NCBI GenBank assembly: GCA_910580135.1
Contig: CAJTXC010000052.1
Coordinates: 1-9,789 of the forward strand
DNA length: 9,789 nt
Reading direction: 5' to 3'
DNA from: an uncultured Bacilli bacterium
Lineage (GTDB): Bacteria > Bacillota_I > Bacilli_A > RF39 > UBA660
The position numbers were made by a program, and so were the translations under genes. The first letter of the stretch is position 1; the number at the start of each line of letters is the position of its first letter. Below, piece by piece: positions 5,884 through 9,789 of this stretch. The notes beneath the pieces are model-generated. The model had not been told where the DNA came from. It made no database searches and saw only the letters and a list, made by a program, of their open reading frames with translations.

Positions 5884-8031
5884 TTATAAAATCGTTCTTG
5901 TGAAATTTATTTTTTTATCACTTAATTCTTCTTCATTTATAATTATTTTTTCAAAGTTATAAATGGTCATAAAATCTTTATTACTAACTATTTTGTATTC
6001 ATTATTAAATTCATCTTTCAAATATCCTATTTTTATATTGTACCTTTTATTTAAATCAAATTTACTTACCATAGCTTCCGGAAAACTATCTATAATAACT
6101 TCTAAATTAGGAAGTTTTTTATATCTTTTTTCATATGCACTTACTATGTTTTCTATCTGTTTAACCGTTAGCTCATAAGATAAAGTAACGCATTTAGATC
6201 CCATCTCGTGAAAAAATGCAACAGCATAAGAATTTACTACGTTAAATGAAAAATCAGTCATAAAATTTTTATATACTAACAAACTTCCAAACTCTCCTAC
6301 CAAAACAGTATTTTCATATTTTTTATATTCGTTTATTATTCTTGGTAATTTCAAAACATCTTCTTTTTCTAATAATTTTTCATTGGTTACATAAATTTTA
6401 TCTACTTTATTTTTTATCTTATCATAATCAGATTTATTTGTAACTTCTACTGAACGATGTTTACAGTTTTCGAAAGAAGGTACATCTATATAATATTCAT
6501 TTTCTACAAATGGTATTTTATATAATCTTTTTTTATCTAGTTTTTTAAGAATGTTTCTTCTTAAATCATTTATATCTTTTAAGTTAATAAATATATCTTC
6601 ATCCATTACTACTTCTATATTATTAACTTTATAGACAGTATCTCCAGTCTTACACATTTGCTTTATTATTGTTTCTTTTAAAACAGGCATTTTAATAGCT
6701 TGTTCTATTTTATTATGAGACATTTCTATAACTTCGTTAACACCATCTGATACTGTTATTTGTAAAGGATAATCTTTTTTTGCTACAACTTTGATATCAA
6801 TACCAACTTTTCTAGATAACTTATTTAAACATTTATTAATTTCGCTTACAAGATTATAGTCAGTAGTAAGTAAAACCTTAGAACCTACCTCTACATATTT
6901 ATCATACTTAACGGTTATTACATCGCCTTTTTTAGCACAACTAACTTCTTTACCGTCCACAAACATTTTATTTATAATAAGACCTTTATCTTCTTTTGTA
7001 TCTAATATTCTAAGTCCATCATGAACGTTTACGTCTTTTGTTAATTTGATTTTCAAGTTATTTTTTACCTTTGATATAATTTCACCTATGGTTATTCCTT
7101 TATGGTTGGGTCTTTTTGAAAAAGTAAAAGCATCATTTTTTTCACCAAGTATAAAACCTTTAGTAAATTTTCTATTAAACATTTTCTTAAGGTTTAACAT
7201 ATCTTTTTCATCTATCTTTAAACGCCCTGTTGCATAATAATTATCTATTGCTTTTTTATAAACTTTGAAAACTAAATAAACATATTCGGGCCTTTTCATT
7301 CTACCTTCTATTTTTAAGCTATCAACACCCGTTTTAATTATTTTATCTAGATTTTCTAAAGTACATAAATCCTTAGTACTAAGTAAGTAATTTTCTTTGT
7401 TTAACTTATTTCCTTCTTCATCATATAAATCATATTTTTTTCGACAACTTTGCACACACGTACCACGGTTTCCACTTCTATGACCTATTAACGAACTCAT
7501 TAAACACTGACCTGAATAACTTACACATAAAGCTCCATGAACAAATACTTCAACTTCAATATCTATTTCTTTTTTTATCTTTTCTATTATTGAAACAGGT
7601 GTTTCTCTTGCCATAACAACTCTTTTAAATCCTAATTTTTTTGCTAAAAGAGCACCTTCATAATTATGGATATTAACTTGCGTTGAAGCATGCAGCTCTA
7701 AATTAGGAAACTTTTTTCTTAATAAATCAAACATTCCAAGATCTTGAATGATAACTGCATCTATGTTATTTTTATGAGCAAACCTAACGTATTCTAAAAA
7801 GTTATCAACTTCGTTTTCATAAATTATAGTATTAATTGTCAAATAAACTTTAACTCCATAAAGATGAGAATATTTAATTGCTTCTACTAATTCTTCTTTA
7901 GTAAAATTACCTGCAAAACTTCTTGCTCCAAACATCTTACCACCTAAATAAACGGCATTACACCCTGCTTCTATAGCAGCCTTTAAACAATCAAAATTAC
8001 CAACGGGAGCTAAAAGTTCAATTCTTTTCAT
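5884..8031 (-). CDS. U32 family protein (RlhA-like, with DUF3656-type region)
   Basis: 715 residues, cytoplasmic. The N-terminal TIM-barrel-like half begins M-K-R-I-E-L-L-A-P-V-G-N and carries the full U32 signature at 161-179 (E161, F163, G166-A-L-C169, G174-x-C176, S179). The segment N-H-K-G-I-T-I-G near 309-316 marks the U32 C-terminal beta domain. About 391-500 resembles the DUF3656 insertion found in E. coli RlhA. Although named peptidases, studied members (RlhA, TrhP) act in prephenate-dependent hydroxylation of rRNA or tRNA. UbiU/UbiV of the same family hold an Fe-S cluster through four cysteines. Here C169, C176, C192, C196 and C223 could do the same. An RNA-hydroxylation role is plausible, but the exact substrate cannot be read from sequence. 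It is its own transcription unit: promoter close upstream, GAGGTG ribosome site, terminator just after the stop. The last 200 residues are less recognisable but typical for long Firmicutes members. Confidence 0.9.
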   Translation of the reverse strand: MKRIELLAPVGNFDCLKAAIEAGCNAVYLGGKMFGARSFAGNFTKEELVEAIKYSHLYGVKVYLTINTIIYENEVDNFLEYVRFAHKNNIDAVIIQDLGMFDLLRKKFPNLELHASTQVNIHNYEGALLAKKLGFKRVVMARETPVSIIEKIKKEIDIEVEVFVHGALCVSYSGQCLMSSLIGHRSGNRGTCVQSCRKKYDLYDEEGNKLNKENYLLSTKDLCTLENLDKIIKTGVDSLKIEGRMKRPEYVYLVFKVYKKAIDNYYATGRLKIDEKDMLNLKKMFNRKFTKGFILGEKNDAFTFSKRPNHKGITIGEIISKVKNNLKIKLTKDVNVHDGLRILDTKEDKGLIINKMFVDGKEVSCAKKGDVITVKYDKYVEVGSKVLLTTDYNLVSEINKCLNKLSRKVGIDIKVVAKKDYPLQITVSDGVNEVIEMSHNKIEQAIKMPVLKETIIKQMCKTGDTVYKVNNIEVVMDEDIFINLKDINDLRRNILKKLDKKRLYKIPFVENEYYIDVPSFENCKHRSVEVTNKSDYDKIKNKVDKIYVTNEKLLEKEDVLKLPRIINEYKKYENTVLVGEFGSLLVYKNFMTDFSFNVVNSYAVAFFHEMGSKCVTLSYELTVKQIENIVSAYEKRYKKLPNLEVIIDSFPEAMVSKFDLNKRYNIKIGYLKDEFNNEYKIVSNKDFMTIYNFEKIIINEEELSDKKINFTRTIL

Positions 8032-8036
8032 AACAA

Positions 8037-8065
8037 CACCTCAAAACTATTAATATAGTATACCA
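8037..8065 (-). promoter_or_regulatory. Extended -10 promoter and ribosome binding site of the U32 gene
   Basis: The minus strand reads TGGTATACT at 8065-8057: a TG-N extended -10 followed by a five-of-six match to TATAAT. The -35 region is weak, as is common for extended -10 promoters. GAGGTG at 8042-8037 sits five bases before the ATG at 8031. Confidence 0.5.
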
Positions 8066-8085
8066 TAAACTCTAAACATAAGAAT

Positions 8086-8112
8086 TAAAAACACGCATTT
8101 TTTGCGTGCTTT
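8086..8112 (-). terminator. Rho-independent terminator of the TasA-like gene
   Basis: Just after the TAG stop, the minus strand has arms CACGCA (8108-8103) and TGCGTG (8097-8092) around a five-base A loop. One G-U pair and several A-T pairs extend the stem, and a T run follows to 8087. The GC-rich core stands out in this AT-rich DNA. Confidence 0.85.
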
Positions 8113-8115
8113 AAA

Positions 8116-8745
8116 CTATTTTTGAACATATTTTAATTCCCATTTAAAACTAGCCGAAACCATTCCTTTAGGTAGTTCTAAAGATTTTTTATCAAAGTAT
8201 ATTTTAATGGTTCCTCTTCTTACTGTATTAGCATTTAAATCAGAGCCTTTTTCATCAGAAGTTAGATTAAAATTTATAAATTCTAAACCTTTTTTATATT
8301 CTTCATCGGTTGTTATTCCATCACCATCTATATCACAACTAGTAAATAAGCTTTTAAGAAATTTCAGCTTTTCTTCATCTGTAAAATTATCATAATCACT
8401 AAAATCATAACCATTTAGTATATAACCATCACTTTTAGCATCAGTTGTACCAGCGTTTACAATGTCAAACTCATAAGTTACACTATCCCCAGGATTCTTA
8501 AGTGAAACCGAAATATTTTTTATGGTTGTATCATCAATACTTGGCTCTTTTAATTCCTTAGCTGTTCCTACTATTTTAGGTTCACTTAAATTTTCAAAAT
8601 GAATATCCCATGATGAGTTTTCTAAAGCCGCATCACCATTTATTATAAGATTTGTTGACATTGCCGCAAAAGCAATTGATAAACATATTACCGCAATTAT
8701 TAGTGATACTACTGCTAAAATTTTTTCTCTTCTTTGTTTTTCCAT
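8116..8745 (-). CDS. TasA/camelysin-like exported protein with an EF-hand loop
   Basis: 209 residues. Residues 1-8 are basic, 9-28 are a hydrophobic export or anchor segment, and the A-F-A-A-M-S-T pattern after it resembles SipW-dependent signal peptides of the TasA/camelysin group. The rest looks like a secreted beta-sandwich: the P-G-D-S-V-T-Y-E-F-D-I-V-N-A-G-T segment (85-100) is characteristic of this group, and the protein ends in strand-like sequence. Unusually, residues 122-155 interrupt this fold with a helix-loop-helix whose loop (138-149, D-I-D-G-D-G-I-T-T-D-E-E) has the canonical EF-hand spacing, with Asp at positions 1, 3 and 5, Gly at 6 and Glu at 12. Calcium binding outside the cell is therefore likely. 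A role in matrix fibres or on the cell surface is inferred from the family. No SipW-type signal peptidase is in the window. AGGAG lies nine bases before the ATG, and the gene ends in TAG with its own terminator. Confidence 0.8.
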   Translation of the reverse strand: MEKQRREKILAVVSLIIAVICLSIAFAAMSTNLIINGDAALENSSWDIHFENLSEPKIVGTAKELKEPSIDDTTIKNISVSLKNPGDSVTYEFDIVNAGTTDAKSDGYILNGYDFSDYDNFTDEEKLKFLKSLFTSCDIDGDGITTDEEYKKGLEFINFNLTSDEKGSDLNANTVRRGTIKIYFDKKSLELPKGMVSASFKWELKYVQK

Positions 8746-8782
8746 TTTTACTCTCTCCTATTATATCTATTCTATATATAAA

Positions 8783-8809
8783 ATTATCATATATTTAAAG
8801 ATTTAACAA
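8783..8809 (-). promoter_or_regulatory. Possible promoter of the TasA-like gene
   Basis: The minus strand offers TTGTTA (8809-8804) as -35 and GATAAT (8788-8783) as -10, but the spacer is only 15 bases. TAATTT two bases further on gives 17 bases but a poor -10. A promoter is expected here because a strong terminator lies upstream. The exact elements are uncertain in such AT-rich DNA. Confidence 0.3.
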
Positions 8810-8842
8810 GTTTATGAATACCTTTTTACATGGTTTTTACAC

Positions 8843-8877
8843 AAAAAAAGCATATCATTCCTAGGAATAATATACCT
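8843..8877 (-). terminator. Rho-independent terminator of the repeat-protein gene
   Basis: Five bases after the TAA, the minus strand folds into a long hairpin (arms 8877-8864 and 8861-8848, about 13 pairs including three G-U). It is centred on the palindrome ATTCCTAGGAAT and followed by a run of seven T. It cleanly ends the repeat-protein transcript. Confidence 0.85.
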
Positions 8878-8881
8878 TATT

Positions 8882-9789
8882 TTAATTTTTATAAGTAAAT
8901 ACTTCTGCTGGTATTTCCTTCTTAGGATCACCATCAGCATAATTTTTAGCATTATTATATATAATATCTATTTTTTCTTTATTTGTAAGACTAGTTGCAA
9001 TAACAACTAATTCTTCAGCTTGTTTTTTATCATTTACTTCTGAAACCAACTTCATCTCCTGTTGTGTTTCTAGTTTTTCCAATATGTCTTCCATTAATTT
9101 TAATGCTTCTTCATCAGTTTTTGCACTTGCTACCATTCCCATATGATATCTATGAAGATCACTTTGTAATGAGTCTGAAATAGCGATTTCACATAAATAA
9201 TCAGCAATGTTATCACTTTTGGCTTTTGATATTAATTTCATGTCTTTTCTATGATGTTCACTATTCAATGATTTAAAATTTGTAGCTATATATCTTAAAC
9301 AACTTGCAATATTATTGCTTTTAGCATTTGAAATCAATTCCATATCCTTTGCATGATGCTCACTATTCAATGAAGCAGAATCTTCTGCTACACCTCCTAA
9401 ACACTGTGCAATATTATCGCTTTTAGCGTTTGAAATCAATTCCATATCCTTTGCATGATGCTCACTATTCAATGAAAAATAAGATATTGCTACACCTCCT
9501 AAATACTGTGCAAAGTTATCACTTTTTGCACTTGATATTAATTTCATATCTTTTCTATGGTGCTTACTATTTAATGAAAAATAAGATGTTGCTACACCTC
9601 CTAAACACTGTGCAATTTTATCGCTTTTAGCGTTTGAAATCAATTCCATATCCTTTGCATGATGCTCACTATTCAATGAAGCAGAATCTTCTGCTACACC
9701 TCCTAAACACTGTGCAATATTATCGCTTTTAGCGTTTGAAATCAATTCCATATCCTTTGCATGATGCTCACTATTCAATGAAGCAGAAT
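8882..9789 (-). CDS. Protein of tandem 34-residue helical repeats, 5' end outside the window
   Basis: The frame stays open to the window edge. The first TTG in it (9778) is only the repeat's own Leu codon, and the bases before it (9789-9779) still encode repeat sequence (D-S-A-S), so the true start lies beyond the edge. At least 302 residues are visible. From 9778 the protein holds six clear units of about 34 residues with a shared pattern: L-N-S-E-H-H-x-K-D-M-x-L-I-S-x-A-K-S-x-N-x-A-x-x-L-x-x-x-A. Then come a seventh, more diverged unit (from about 9169), a relic of an eighth (Q-E-M-K-L-V-S-E near 9060), and a charged C-terminal tail. Each unit looks like two short helices, so an alpha-solenoid is likely. 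No membrane helix or catalytic motif is seen in this part. I do not recognise the family, so no function is given; a binding or scaffold role would suit the shape. A strong terminator follows. Confidence 0.75.
   Translation of the reverse strand, partial: SASLNSEHHAKDMELISNAKSDNIAQCLGGVAEDSASLNSEHHAKDMELISNAKSDKIAQCLGGVATSYFSLNSKHHRKDMKLISSAKSDNFAQYLGGVAISYFSLNSEHHAKDMELISNAKSDNIAQCLGGVAEDSASLNSEHHAKDMELISNAKSNNIASCLRYIATNFKSLNSEHHRKDMKLISKAKSDNIADYLCEIAISDSLQSDLHRYHMGMVASAKTDEEALKLMEDILEKLETQQEMKLVSEVNDKKQAEELVVIATSLTNKEKIDIIYNNAKNYADGDPKKEIPAEVFTYKN
9170..9778 (-). repeat. 102-bp in-frame tandem repeats (six clear units)
   Basis: Units begin on the minus strand at 9778, 9676, 9574, 9472, 9370 and 9268. 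The first five have a step of exactly 102 bases; the sixth is 99 bases. Because the unit length is a multiple of three, gain or loss of a copy keeps the frame. Unit ends fall into types (E-D-S-A-S, S-Y-F-S, N-F-K-S), and the array degrades toward the C-terminus. Confidence 0.9.
9327..9476 (-). repeat. 150-bp exact direct repeat, copy 2
   Basis: Second copy of the exact duplication at 9633-9782. It covers repeat unit 4 and the start of unit 5, whereas the units between the two copies differ. This shows a higher-order period of three units. Confidence 0.85.
9633..9782 (-). repeat. 150-bp exact direct repeat, copy 1
   Basis: Base for base the same, by eye, as 9327-9476, at an offset of 306 bases (three repeat units). 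The identity ends in a mismatch at 9632/9326 on one side and 9783/9477 on the other. Confidence 0.85.

Noticed and set aside
8746..8881. Riboswitch or small RNA in the longest gap
   Set aside because: Apart from the terminator and a possible promoter, I see no further stable hairpin or conserved element in this AT-rich stretch.
9776..9778. TTG as start codon of the repeat protein
   Set aside because: The same Leu codon begins other units, no ribosome site precedes it, and the frame continues upstream with repeat sequence to the window edge.
9170..9778. CRISPR array or TPR/PPR repeats
   Set aside because: The whole 102-base unit is conserved, with no unique spacers, and it is translated in one frame, so it is not CRISPR. 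The length fits TPR/PPR, but the signature Gly, Ala, Tyr and Pro positions are not present.

Overview
The window is strongly AT-rich, uses the standard bacterial code (TGG for Trp; TAA or TAG stops), and has strong AGGAG-type ribosome binding sites and short intergenic gaps ending in U-tract hairpins. All supported genes are on the minus strand. Together with a SipW/TasA-type surface protein, this points to an uncultured low-GC Bacillota or Mycoplasmatota relative (Bacilli-like, perhaps gut-associated). The taxonomy is inferred from composition and gene content only.

Layout in the direction of transcription (high to low coordinates): (1) 9789-8882, the C-terminal part of a protein made of near-identical 34-residue helical repeats, entering from outside the window and closed by a strong terminator. 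(2) 8745-8116, a small exported protein of the TasA/camelysin-like type with an embedded canonical EF-hand loop, with its own terminator. (3) 8031-5884, a U32-family protein (RlhA-like architecture with a DUF3656-type region) with an extended -10 promoter and its own terminator. (4) 5780-1, a tightly packed signalling operon behind a recognisable sigma-A promoter: free-standing Hpt protein, PAS-receiver-HD-GYP-like response regulator, hybrid histidine kinase with a degraded ATP site, hybrid histidine kinase with an intact ATP site, and the first five codons of a further gene (M-K-K-I-L) running off the left edge.

The signalling operon is the most interesting part. It holds every part of a His-Asp-His-Asp phosphorelay: two 7TM hybrid kinases, an Hpt, and a receiver protein with an output domain. 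Two modules appear catalytically dead by motif: the ATP-binding domain of the second kinase, and the HD-GYP domain of the response regulator, which has lost most metal ligands. No DNA-binding output lies inside the window. The simplest reading is that the intact kinase drives the relay, the pseudokinase acts as a partner or regulator, and the output works by binding rather than by c-di-GMP hydrolysis. The missing effector may be the gene starting at the left edge.

The repeat protein at the right edge is the second point of interest. I do not recognise the family, and its repeats are so similar in DNA (one 150-base exact duplication) that recent amplification or recombination is likely. No stretch longer than about 140 bases lacks a gene.
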